Shown here piece by piece: positions 20,782 through 32,000 of a stretch of 64,000 nt of DNA. A program made the translations under genes and the position numbers. This stretch comes from Arion vulgaris. Its lineage: Eukaryota; Mollusca; Gastropoda; Stylommatophora; Arionidae. The notes beneath the pieces are model-generated. The model made no database searches. It worked only from the letters and a program-made list of their open reading frames with translations, and was not told the origin of the DNA. Position 1 is the first letter of the stretch. Each line of letters begins with the position of its first letter. The stretch is taken from the NCBI GenBank assembly GCA_020796225.1, contig CM036756.1:54466616-54530615 (forward strand), in the 5' to 3' direction.

Positions 20782-21010
20782 AAGCTGTAGTGAGCTCGAT
20801 CACAACCCAAGTGTACCTGGTTCAAACACCGCGGCGGGCAGATTGGAGTCAAATTTGTTCACATGGAATTTTATGAACAGTAAAAATAGACCTCACCCTT
20901 CAGAAAGCAATGACCAACTACTGAACGTTTAAGTGGTGCCTAGGAAATCGACGACTCGTTTACTGTGGTTGATGGCGAAGTCCTGTCAAGGATATGTCAC
21001 GATTTTCATT
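20782..21010 (+). repeat. SINE-D body, right of Penelope-like element 2
   Basis: Matches 32930-33140 and 57735-57925 (GGTTCAAACACCGCGGCGGGC as box B and onward, then CAGAAAGCAATGACCAACTA). Together with 18363-18397 it reconstitutes one SINE-D. Confidence 0.8.
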
Positions 21011-21014
21011 CTCT

Positions 21015-22198
21015 GACATCCCTGTCTAACGTCATCTTCAACCTTACATCAGACATCCCTGTCTAACGCCACCTTCAACCATACATCAGACATCCCTGTC
21101 TAACGTCACCTTAAACCTTACATCAAACATCCCTGTCTAACGCCACCTTCAACCTTACATCAGACATCCCTGTCTAACGCCACCTTCAACCTTACATCAG
21201 ACATCCCTGTCTAACGCCACCTTCAACCTTACATCAGACATCCCTGTCTAACGTCACCTTCAACCTTACATCAGACATCCCTGTCTAACGCCACCTTCAA
21301 CCTTACATCAGACATCCCTGTCTAACGCCATCTTCAACCTGACATCAGACATCCCTGTCTAACGCCACCTTCTACCTTACATCAGACATCCCTGTCTAAC
21401 GCCACCTTCAACCTTACATCAGACATCCCTGTCTAACGCCATCTTCAAACCTTACATCAGACATCCCTGTCTAACGCCACCTTCAACCTTACATCAGACA
21501 TCCCTGTCTAACGCCACCTTCAACCTTACATCAGACATCCCTGTCTAACGCCACCTTCAACCTTACATCAGACATCCCTGTCTAACGCCACCTTCAACCT
21601 TACATCAGACATCCCTGTCTAACGCCATCTTCAACCTTACATCAGACATCCCTGTCTAACGCCACCTTCAACCTTACATCAGACATCCCTGTCTAACGCC
21701 ACCTTCAACCTTACATCAGACATCCCTGTCTAACGCCACCTTCAACCTTACATCAGACATCCCTGTCTAACGCCACCTTCAACCTTACATCAGACATCCC
21801 TGTCTAACGCCATCTTCAACCTGACATCAGACATCCCTGTCTAACGCCACCTTCTACCTTACATCAGACATCCCTGTCTAACGCCACCTTCAACCTTACA
21901 TCAGACATCCCTGTCTAACGCCATCTTCAACCTTACATCAGACATCCCTGTCTAACGCCACCTTCAACCTTACATCAGACATCCCTGTCTAACGCCACCT
22001 TCAACCTTACATCAGACATCCCTGTCTAACGCCACCTTCAACCTTACATCATACATCCCTGTCTAACGCCACCTTCAACCTTACATCAGACATCCCTGTC
22101 TAACGCCACCTTCAACCTTACATCAGACATCCCTGTCTAACGCCACCTTCAACCTTACATCAGACATCCCTGTCTAACGCCACCTTCAACCTTACATC
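21015..22198 (-). repeat. 37-bp satellite array, about 32 copies
   Basis: Unit CATCCCTGTCTAACGCCACC plus TTCAACCTTACATCAGA, with rare point variants (GTCACC, GCCATC, TTCTACC) and one unit with an extra base. On the minus strand each unit reads KVEGGVRQGCLM, which fits the GVRQGC motif of LINE reverse transcriptases (compare VTTGVRQGCLLSP on the minus strand at 49170-49215). The period is not a multiple of three, so the array has no continuing frame. It starts at the 3' end of SINE-D. Confidence 0.97.
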
Positions 22199-22940
22199 GA
22201 CGCAGTAAGCGATCTTTAGAACAAAATGCGAAAACAATACCGCAACGTTACAAAAACTCCGAAACATATCAATACAACAGTAGTTACACATACTGAATAA
22301 TATATTGATTCGTCAGATGTACAACTAAAGAGCACAGCTGTGACTCGATATATTCATTATCTGAATGGATACTGTGTTTATAGTGTGTTCGAACAATTTA
22401 CTATATGTCAGATCTACAGTGCAGTTGTCAGTGACTCACTGTACTCCAATGTTGTTAAATTACGGACATTTCATTTTTAACAAAACATAAAAAGTAATTA
22501 AAGTCCACCGTGTGCCGTTAGTCAAAGAAAAATACGGACCTAACACCATGTTCATCAATATACTTTAAGTTCTCTGACTTTTCAACAAAAATTATAAATT
22601 GCCTATTCCATTCCATTTTACAGAATATATATACATATTTATATAAGAAATTGATGATTGCATGCCAGAACAAGCGGAAAACTAAATTTGTCTTGTGTGT
22701 TTTGATCAGCAAAGAAATTTTGATCCAATTTTTAAATTGATATTTTCTGCTGGCAAATGGTACACCTACGTTTTCTCTGCTTACTGCTTGTACATGATCA
22801 ATTACCTAATATAATAGATGACTGAACACGTTATGAAATGTACACATTTTAAAACTAACTTAGCTAACTCATAACTCTGTAGCGAATACACGTCAATGAG
22901 TGAAAACGTGAGGGAAGTCTACATACAAACTTTAACAAAT
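22199..22940. other. No recognisable feature
   Basis: AT-rich spacer between the 37-bp and 35-bp arrays. No coding or repeat signal. Confidence 0.5.
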
Positions 22941-22960
22941 TACATAAATTCAATTTTTAA

Positions 22961-25777
22961 GTCTTCAGTTACTACGATCACTACCATTTATTTATGTCTT
23001 CAGTTACTACTATCACTACCATTTATTTATGTCTTCAGTTACTACTATCACTACCATTTATTTATGTCTTCAGTTACTACTATCACTACCATTTATTTAT
23101 GTCTTCAGTTACTACTATCACTACCATTTATTTTCAATTACATAAATTCAATTTTTAAGTCTTCAGTTACTACTATCACTACCATTTATTTTCAATTACA
23201 TAAATTCAATTTTTAAGTCTTCAGTTACTACTACCACTACCATTTATTTTCAATTACATAAATTCAATTTTTAAGTCTTCAGTTACTACTATCACTACCA
23301 TTTATTTATGTCTTCAGTTACTACTATCACTACCATTTATTTATGTCTTCAGTTACTACTATCACTACCATTTATTTATGTCTTCAGTTACTACTATCAC
23401 TACCATTTTTATTTATTCTTTCAGTTACTACTATCACTACCATTTATTTTCAATTACATAATTCAATTTTAAGTCTTCAGTTACTACTATCACTACCATT
23501 TATTTTCAATTACATAAATTCAATTTTTAAGTCTTCAGTTACTACTATCACTACCATTTATTTATGTCTTCAGTTACTACTATCACTACCATTTATTTAT
23601 GTCTTCAGTTACTACTAACACTACCATTTATTTATGTCTTCAGTTACTACTATCACTACCATTTATTTATGTCTTCAGTTACTACTATCACTACCATTTA
23701 TTTATGTCTTCAGTTACTACTATCACTACCATTTATTTCAATTTACTAAATCAATTAGTTCTACTATCACTACCATTTATTTAAGTCTTCAGTTACTACT
23801 ATCACTACCATTTATTTAAGTCTTCAGTTACTACTATCACTACCATTTATTTAGTCTCAAGTTACTACTACCATTAATTTATTATGTCTTCAGTTACTAC
23901 TATCACTACCATTTATTTAAGTCTTCAGTTACTACTATCACTACCATTTATTTAAGTCTTCAGTTACTACTACACTACCATTATTTAAGTCTTCAGTTAC
24001 TACTACCACTACCATTTATTTAAGTCTTCAGTTACTACTACCACTACCATTTATTTATGTCTTCAGTTACTACTATCACTACCATTTATTTATGTCTTCA
24101 GTTACTACTATCACTACCATTTATTTAAGTCTTCAGTTACTACTATCACTACCATTTATTTAAGTCTTCAGTTACTATTCTACCATTTATTTTCTCATTT
24201 AATTTAAGTCTTCAGTTACTACTATCACTACCATTTATTTTTCAAGTTACATACACATCATTTTTAAGTCTTCAGTTACTACTATCACTACCATTTATTT
24301 ATGTCTTAAGTTACTACTACCACTACCATTTATTTAAGTCTTCAGTTACTACTACCACTACCATTTATTTAAGTCTTCAGTTACTACTATCACTACCATT
24401 TATTTAAGTCTTCAGTTACTACTATCACTACCATTTATTTAAGTCTTCAGTTACTACTAACACTACCATTTATTTAAGTCTTCAGTTACTACTATCACTA
24501 CCATTTATTTAAGTCTTCAGTTACTACTATCACTACCATTTATTTATGTCTTCAGTTACTACTAACACTACCATTTATTTAAGTCTTCAGTTACTACTAT
24601 CACTACCATTTATTTAAGTCTTCAGTTACTACTACCACTACCATTTATTTAAGTCTTCAGTTACTACTATCACTACCATTTATTTATGTCTTCAGTTACT
24701 ACTAACACTACCATTTATTTAAGTCTTCAGTTACTACTATCACTACCATTTATTTATGTCTTCAGTTACTACTACCACAACCATTTATTTAAGTCTTCAG
24801 TTACTACTATCACTACCATTTATTTAAGTCTTCAGTTACTACTACCACTACCATTTATTTAAGTCTTCAGTTACTACTATCACTACCATTTATTTAAGTC
24901 TTCAGTTACTACTACCACTACCATTTATTTAAGTCTTCAGTTACTACTATCACTACCATTTATTTAAGTCTTCAGTTACTACTAACACTACCATTTATTT
25001 ATGTCTTCAGTTACTACTATCACTACCATTTATTTAAGTCTTCAGTTACTACCTAATAATCTTACTACCATTTATTTATGTCTTCAGTTACTACTATCAC
25101 TACCATTTATTTATGTCTTCAGTTACTACTATCACTACCATTTATTTAAGTCTTCAGTTACTACTATCACTACCATTTATTTAAGTCTTCAGTTACTACT
25201 ATCACTACCATTTATTTAAGTCTTCAGTTACTACTATCACTACCATTTATTTATGTCTTCAGTTACTACTATCACTACCATTTATTTATGTCTTCAGTTA
25301 CTACTATCATTACCATTTATTTATGTCTTCAGTTACTACTATCACTACCATTTATTTAAGTCTTCAGTTACTACTAACACTACCATTTATTTATGTCTTC
25401 AGTTACTACTATCACTACCATTTATTTATGTCTTCAGTTACTACTACCACTACCATTTATTTAAGTCTTCAGTTACTACTATCACTACCATTTATTTATG
25501 TCTTCAGTTACTACTATCACTACCATTTATTTATGTCTTCAGTTACTACTACCACTACCATTTATTTATGTCTTCAGTTACTACTATCACTACCATTTAT
25601 TTATGTCTTCAGTTACTACTATCATTACCATTTATTTATGTCTTCAGTTACTACTATCACTACCATTTATTTATGTCTTCAGTTACTACTATCATTACCA
25701 TTTATTTAAGTCTTCAGTTACTACTATCACTACCATTTATTTATGTCTTCAGTTACTACTATCATTACCATTTATTT
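22961..25777 (+). repeat. 35-bp satellite array, about 80 copies
   Basis: Unit close to TTTATTTAAGTCTTCAGTTA plus CTACTATCACTACCA. Two main variants alternate (TTTATG and TTTAAG) with a second site that is ATC, ACC or AAC. In the left 900 bases some units carry an extra CAATTACATAAATTCAATTT spacer, giving a local higher-order pattern. The open frames rich in Ser, Thr, Leu and Tyr are by-products. A stray single unit occurs at 30866-30905. Confidence 0.97.
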
Positions 25778-25789
25778 TCGTTTCGGGGT

Positions 25790-26009
25790 ACATGGGTGTC
25801 GATGTCAATGAGAAAAAAGATAGGCTGGCTGACTCTGCCGCCATATCAGTGGGTCAGCCAATAGACAGATGACATTCTGAACGCTCTCATAGAGTGTGGC
25901 GGCAAAGAGGATTTTCATTTAGTCCACGTCAACTGCTAGATTGCAAGAGTTTTAATTGAAGATTGGAGTGCAATAAAAGAACATCACAACATTTATATGA
26001 GTAGGCTCA
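25790..26009. other. No recognisable feature
   Basis: Short unassigned spacer after the satellite. Confidence 0.45.
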
Positions 26010-26105
26010 TCAATCAATATCGATCTGGTACGGTTAGTCGCTGGCGGAGATGTTGCGAAGGAGATCGGAGCACATATGGGCTGTCTGGGGTGCAATGAAG
26101 ATATT
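26010..26105 (+). mobile_element. I-like LINE 3' terminal fragment
   Basis: GGTACGGTTAGTCGCTGGCG and GAGATCGGAGCACATATGGGC match the terminal region at 17580-17650 and the complement of 46125-46200. Only the last 95 bases are present. Confidence 0.55.
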
Positions 26106-26289
26106 GCAAACAGAAACTAAAACTGAATCAATTCAAAAACGTCTGTGGCTAAGTTCACAACTACGGAATACGTATTATCCAGATTATCGTGCAAGATGGA
26201 AGCTGTTTGTTTGCCTTGCTCTACAACTACTACTTAGTAGTAGCAAAACAATAAATAATTAAATACAATATAGTAAGTTTAATATTTCT

Positions 26290-27130
26290 ACAATATTTAT
26301 CATCATCAAATAGCTTGTCCTGAGCAGAACTTTACTACCAAATGGTCCTCCGGAATTTCTCTCTCTCATGGGCCAGATGTCCTGTCTCTGCAGCCGTCAT
26401 GTTCAAACCACCAGTTACATCCTGAATCCATCTTCTCCGTGGTCTTCCTCTTCTTCTCTTTACCAGTAAGCCTCCTTCCATGATGGTCTTCTCCAGCCCT
26501 TCATGTCTTTTTATGTCCAAAATATCTCAATTTTCTCTTCCTTATTTGTAGCATCAGCCAGTTTTCTTTGATTTTGAGTTCTTTCTGGATAGATCTATTT
26601 GTTCTCTTCTCTGTCCAAGATATACAAAGGACTCTTCTGTACCACTTATATTCAAAAGCACATATATATTTTTTCACTGCTTTATTGAATGTCCATGCTT
26701 CACATCCATACGTTGCCACTGGGAATATGCACGCTCTTAGTATTCTGATCTTTGTTTTCTTATCAGTTCCGCTCCATACTGTTTTAAGTTGTTTAATTTT
26801 TGTAAAGCCATGTTTGTTCTTCTTTTAATTTCCTTCATCCCATTTCCATCTGTTGTTAGTAGTAAACCAAGATATTCAAAACTGTTCACATTCTCTACTT
26901 TCTCTCCATTTATAAAAATATCATTTGTCATGTTCGTTTTATCTGTTGTCATTATTTTTGTTTTTGCTACATTAAGATATAGATTTTGTTTTTCGCTTTT
27001 ATCTTTCACTTCTGATAATTTCTCAATCCGTTTTTGTGATGTTGACAGTAACACTGTTTCGTCAGCGTATCGTAATTCATGTATTTCTCTTCCTCCGATT
27101 ATAAAAGGATCATATGTTATTGTACAATAT
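26290..27130 (-). pseudogene. RTE-C LINE, reverse transcriptase and C-terminal part
   Basis: A minus-strand remnant in three frames. From 27110 the complement reads HELRYADETVLLS (the YADD box, with Glu in place of the second Asp), then YLNVAKTKIMTTDKTNM and NVNSFEYLGLLLTTDGNG (26737-27054). Next come YGCEAWTFNKAVK and LRYFGHKK (26501-26719), and last RGRPRRRWIQDVTGGLNMTA (26335-26520). The 3' end at about 26300 has the CATCATCAAATAGCTTGTCC signature shared with 34210 and 54490. Frame changes occur near 26515 and 26730. Confidence 0.85.
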
Positions 27131-27254
27131 TAGCAAGAACAAATTATGTAAAGCGCAAAATAAATTGTCTGACTCCAACTAGTCAATTGTCGGTAACTTA
27201 TGATATAGAAGCTAATATTGCTATCCTTTCAGCAAACAACCGATCTCGTGATAT

Positions 27255-27395
27255 GTATTCTCCTTGGATTCTCCGAAAGGAGTTAAGTCTTATTTTTCAT
27301 GTTTGTTGGCATAGACGCTCTGATATAACCAATAAAAGGTTCGCATTAGGTTGAAAACGCGTGCCTCAGCTTAAAGAGGCTTTAATCCCCTACTT
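27255..27395 (+). repeat. Repeat G, best copy
   Basis: Longest copy of the unclassified repeat, running from CGAAAGGAGTTAAGTCTTAT through CAGCTTAAAGAGGCTTTAAT to AACAAACAAAATA. No tRNA-like promoter or coding sequence is seen. Confidence 0.6.
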
Positions 27396-27399
27396 AACA

Positions 27400-28130
27400 A
27401 ACAAAATAGCGATACTTATATTGTAACTGAAACAAAACTAGCAACGAATATTGGCTGTGTATCGAATTCATTAAAAGGTAATTGTTACTATGTAACATGT
27501 ATTCGACATTATAACGAATAGTAAAAATATACCGATTAAACGTTTTCTAGTGAATATTTGCAATGTAACGAAAATTGGATACACATGCGCTGGTATTCAA
27601 TAGGTAACGATTAGTATTCATAATGAACAAGATTTGCAAAAGTAACCAGTTCTCGAAATTATCAGAATTGGCGACATCAGTCTTTCACTTACTTTATACG
27701 ACAGATATATAATTGGGATAGGAGCGTTAAGAGGTGGATGCCATCAGGTCAAGAAACAAAATTTGCTTAAATGCCCTTTGCGGCCAACTTTTCTTGTGGG
27801 GATGACACAATATGGTGACATAGTAGTGGCTATGTTATGTTATGTTATGAGATCGACGTCATGGCACATTGGGCATTCCCATTCGTGCTCTGTCTTCCGT
27901 TGCAGCAGCCATCCCAAAGTCCATTTGCTCACAGTACTCATGAGAAGTTGATTACTATATCTTCTCTCTCTACCACGAAGACGACACTGTCTGGCATGTC
28001 CAATCATAGTAGTGATAATAGTGATAAAGTAACGAATACTTCAAAACAGATGCTATTCGGTACTTTCGGATTCCAGAAATAATAGGTGTACATACGAACA
28101 TGACCATGTAACGAATAGTTAGTAATAGCA
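27400..28130. other. No recognisable feature
   Basis: Unassigned sequence, with a short TTATG pentamer run at 27833-27849. No supported gene or repeat. Confidence 0.45.
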
Positions 28131-28134
28131 CATC

Positions 28135-28316
28135 ACTAATATCTAGTGACGCAGAGGCAGACCAAGAAGAAGATGGCTACAAGATGAAGATGAAGAAACC
28201 ATGAATATCATATATGACCATCGACGAAGTGGGTGAACTAACAAGAGACAGAGTGGATTTCAGATGCGCTGCAAAGGGAGCAACGTCCTATAAAGGATAC
28301 GTACCTTGATGATGAG
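28135..28316 (+). mobile_element. RTE-like LINE 3' end
   Basis: The + strand reads RGRPRRRWLQDEDEET and, after a frame change, ELTRDRVDFRCAAKGATSYK, a C-terminal LINE block, ending near CCTTGATGATGAG. Confidence 0.65.
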
Positions 28317-28395
28317 TATCTAGTGACTTAATCATGACCGACTAACATTATTAATTATCTTAAAAGAAAATAACAAGATTACGCTACACAAATTT

Positions 28396-28789
28396 CCAAA
28401 AATAATGGCTTACGTGGATATACTGTCCTGGGCATGCGGGTGTTTACGGTAATGAGAGAGCGGCCAGGCTTGCATCAACAGCATCGATTGTTGGGGAGTT
28501 GAAGATGGATAAGGGGATATTCTTCGGTCTCTTCGCGACTCTCTGTTGGATGAGGACACTAAAATCGATGTTGAATCGATCAAGCGATTTAAGCAGTTTG
28601 GAGTTACCCGTTGTTCAAGTCGAACTGGATGCCTGAGAGGTAGAGCGAGAGGTGTGTTTAACCAGCGAGCCACAGGAACCATCAGTATGCATACTCTTCG
28701 ATATCTGTTGGGGAGACTGAGCACCTATGGGCCTGCCCGGAGTGCAATGACGTCAGTTTAGTAACCGATAACCAATAACCAAAATAATG
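28396..28789 (+). mobile_element. Young 5'-truncated I-like LINE upstream of ACMSD
   Basis: The body 28408-28778 is nearly identical to 4350-4715 (same RNase H and C-terminal coding segment). It is flanked by CCAAAAATAATG (28396-28407) and CCAAAATAATG (28779-28789), a target-site duplication that differs by one A. The 3' tail is GATAACCAATAA. It ends 225 bp before the ACMSD start codon, so it lies in or near the promoter or 5' UTR. Confidence 0.8.
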
Positions 28790-29013
28790 TTTTGTTTCAG
28801 TGGAGGTGAGCGTCACAGTTTTGAGGAAACTTCAAAGTGCGTGCATCCTAAGTTTTGATTGGTAGAAAATTATTACATGGCCACGTTTAAAAAAAAAAAC
28901 TTCTTAGATCCGGACTACGGTCCTCTTTATTTAGTAAACAACAACACAGTCAGTAGTACAACAGTACTGCGCATTGTTTAAAATAACACGGAGGTACGCT
29001 TGTGGAGAATATC
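28790..29013 (+). promoter_or_regulatory. ACMSD: ACMSD upstream region
   Basis: The interval between the LINE insertion and the ACMSD start codon must hold at least part of the 5' UTR and probably the core promoter. I see no clear TATA box or initiator. An A-run lies at 28889-28899. The in-frame TAA at 28984 bounds the ORF. Confidence 0.35.
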
Positions 29014-29070
29014 ATGAAGATAGACTTACATACTCATATTTTACCTGAAAACTGGCCGGACTTAAAGGAG
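29014..29070 (+). CDS. ACMSD: ACMSD exon 1
   Basis: Residues 1-19 (MKIDLHTHILPENWPDLKE). The HxH pair His6 and His8 are the first two zinc ligands of the amidohydrolase fold. The donor GTATAA follows in phase 0, and intron 1 is 4.2 kb. Confidence 0.95.
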
Positions 29071-32000
29071 GTATAATAATTTTAAAATTTTCCGTTGTGC
29101 GTGACTTGTCTGTCACAGATAAATTAATAAATTACGAACTAATTTAGCAATAAATATTATAATTTTAAAATTAGTATTTGCCGTTGATTTCTGAAAACTC
29201 GTCTGGCGATGATGCAGTCATTTACTGAGATGGGTCTATCAGTACTATCACTATAAAGTATCTATGGTTTTAGTTTGTCAATCCACATGCGAGCACCAGC
29301 TTGCAGGGCTTGCTGCTTGCTTTCCACTGCTCATGACACATGACATGCTTATGCTATGGGAATGAATAATAATAATATTTTATCAATATTACATTTAATT
29401 ATAAATTATATTATTAAGAACTATAACAACGGGTGGTTGCTTTGAAACTTTAAGGTGAAGTTTGCTGTGAATATAACTTACTATAAGTAGTGATTGGGGA
29501 GATCATCACAGTAACTTTCAATAAGTGTAAGTACTGAGTACTGACTGAGTAACTAAAGCCAAAGCAATGGCCTAGTTGGACTCTTGAGGATTTTACTCCT
29601 GCATGTTTTGTCAAAGTCAACTATTCAATGACTATGCAAGAGCAAGACGGCTGGGCTTGAAAGCAATGCTTGGAGCCTCTGATGTCTAAGCTGACAAATA
29701 TCAGTTTAATTTTTGAGGACATGTCACATTCACACGTAAAAATGGAGAATCTTCTTCTTGAATGCTCCATATCGACCACTTGTCAACCACTCTGTGTGAT
29801 TTGTATGTGATCTTAGCCTAAGAGCAATTGTACGTTGTACCAGTTATGCACCTACAAGTAGGCCAGCACATCCGATTTCTGCGCTGGTTTTTATTTACTA
29901 GGGTAGCATCTCTAGGGCCTACATCAGTCGCCTCTTACGACATGCATTGTAGGTTGCAGGGGAACTATTCTTTGCTTCCCTTGCGGGCACCGGCACCACA
30001 CGGGTGGGAAAATGAAAGAGTAGAAAGACTTGCTGACATGGCTACAGTAGGTAGAAAGTGAATGAGCAGTAGACCAGGCTGATATTCTGAATGATCTAAG
30101 GGAGATAGGGTAGGTAAACGATTCAAGAAGACAAGTAAATGATTCAACGAATGAGAGGCTATACAGACTGGAAATATATTACATTAAACATGGTATCGCA
30201 GACAAGAGCTATATGCTGGGAGCCAAAAGAAGAATAGTAAACGAGCACATAACTGGTGTCAGCAGTAATCTATTTAAGAGGGCATGTAATTGATTCAAGA
30301 AATAAGAGTGAATCTACAACCCTAACCAGACTAAAAAAATATCAAATTAGACTGGATGTAGCCAAACAAGAGCGCTATGCAGAGAGCCAAAGAAGAATAG
30401 TAAACTAGTACAGAACTGGTGTCATTAGTCACCACATGCTGATAGACATCCTGAGAAAGAAATTGAGTCCTTATGGACTAATTGGTTTGACGTGCATTGA
30501 CTATGATCTGTCAACTAAAACTAAAAAAAATCTGACAAAAATGCTTGTGTTTTTAACTGTCAGCTCGGCTAAAGACTACTGGTCAGCAAAATTGTCACGT
30601 CACCCGTGTGTTGCCGTGGCCCCAGGGGGATAGAATAGAAACACTGTGACATTCAAGGCATGTCATAAGAGGCGACTGAGGAAAGAGCCTAGAGAAGCTA
30701 CCTAGTAAATAAAAAGCATCACAGAAATCGGATGTGCTGGCCTACTTGTAGGCGCATGACTGGCACACCACACAATCGTTCTTAGCCTCAGATCACATAC
30801 AAATCACAAAGAGTGGTTAACAAGTGGTCAATATTGAGCGTCCGAAGAAGAAGAAGTTACAACATGTTTAAGTCTTCAGTTATTACTACTACTAACTACT
30901 GCATTCTAAATTTAAATTATATTAAATGCATTCATAACATACAGTATCTTTAACTAATGAAAGTCATTTCAGTTAGTGGCAATACTGAGTAATAGGAAAA
31001 CATTATAGTGACTTAGTCAACTAGATGATCACTTTGTCACCAATAAATCCCAATCACTAGCTAGAAGGTAATTATGGTTGCAGCTGTGGTAAGGCCTTTT
31101 TAAACCCTAGTTGAGTTATAGGTCCTCAACCAACTCGTGCAAAGTCGTCCTATTTGTAGCTATCTCTTGATGCTCCTTCCAGCTCTTCTCTAATTATCAT
31201 TAATCTCAGCCTCCCTTCTTTATGTATTTCTTGACTTCCCTCATTTTTTTGCTTTCCCTGCAGGTTCCAGAAAATGGCTCATCTTGTTATAATCCCCTTG
31301 GGGTGCATCAAGATGTGTTCTATCCAGTGCTATCATCTTTTCTTCACCTATTATTTCACAGTGATCTGTCGTCTTCTCTTCATAAGTTCCACATTATGGA
31401 CCCTATTATACCATCTTGGTTCTTCAATTCTGCACAGACACCAGTTGATGAATGTTTGCAATTTATAAGTATTTTGTTGTTTTAGTTGTTCTCCATGTTT
31501 CTGACCTAGATAGCAAAACTGCTTTAACATTGAAGTTAAATATGAAATTTCTCCTATTGCTATCTTTTTGTCCTAAATTGTTAAAATTGGCCAGCATCTT
31601 CTATTATTTTTTTTAAACATGTGGCCGTCAATCCTTCTCTCCTGACATCCTACTTTTTTGTAATTTAGAAAATAAGTAGAGAAAAGAGAACAGAATACTG
31701 TTATAAGTATTCTCTTCTCACTGTCCTCTCCCTAATGACATTTATTCTTATCTTATCATGTTCACATGTGCCTTGAAGCATTGTGGGAAGTAATTTTCTG
31801 TCATTGGCCAGATGTGTTGCATCTGCACACAGCTGCAACATATATTAATATTAATTTTGGTTCTAATGCTGTATTGGGCCTATTTCCAGACCTTCTGAAG
31901 TGTCATTTCATGCCTTACTCAGTTGGCTTTTAATTTTAGATCCAGCTCTTCCTTCATGGCTGATAACACTTCCAAGATATATGTTACATATTTTACAATG

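Noticed and set aside
25253..25872. 203-codon plus-strand frame rich in Ser, Thr, Leu and Tyr
   Set aside because: Translation of the 35-bp satellite; different frames give the same peptide because the unit cycles through all frames.
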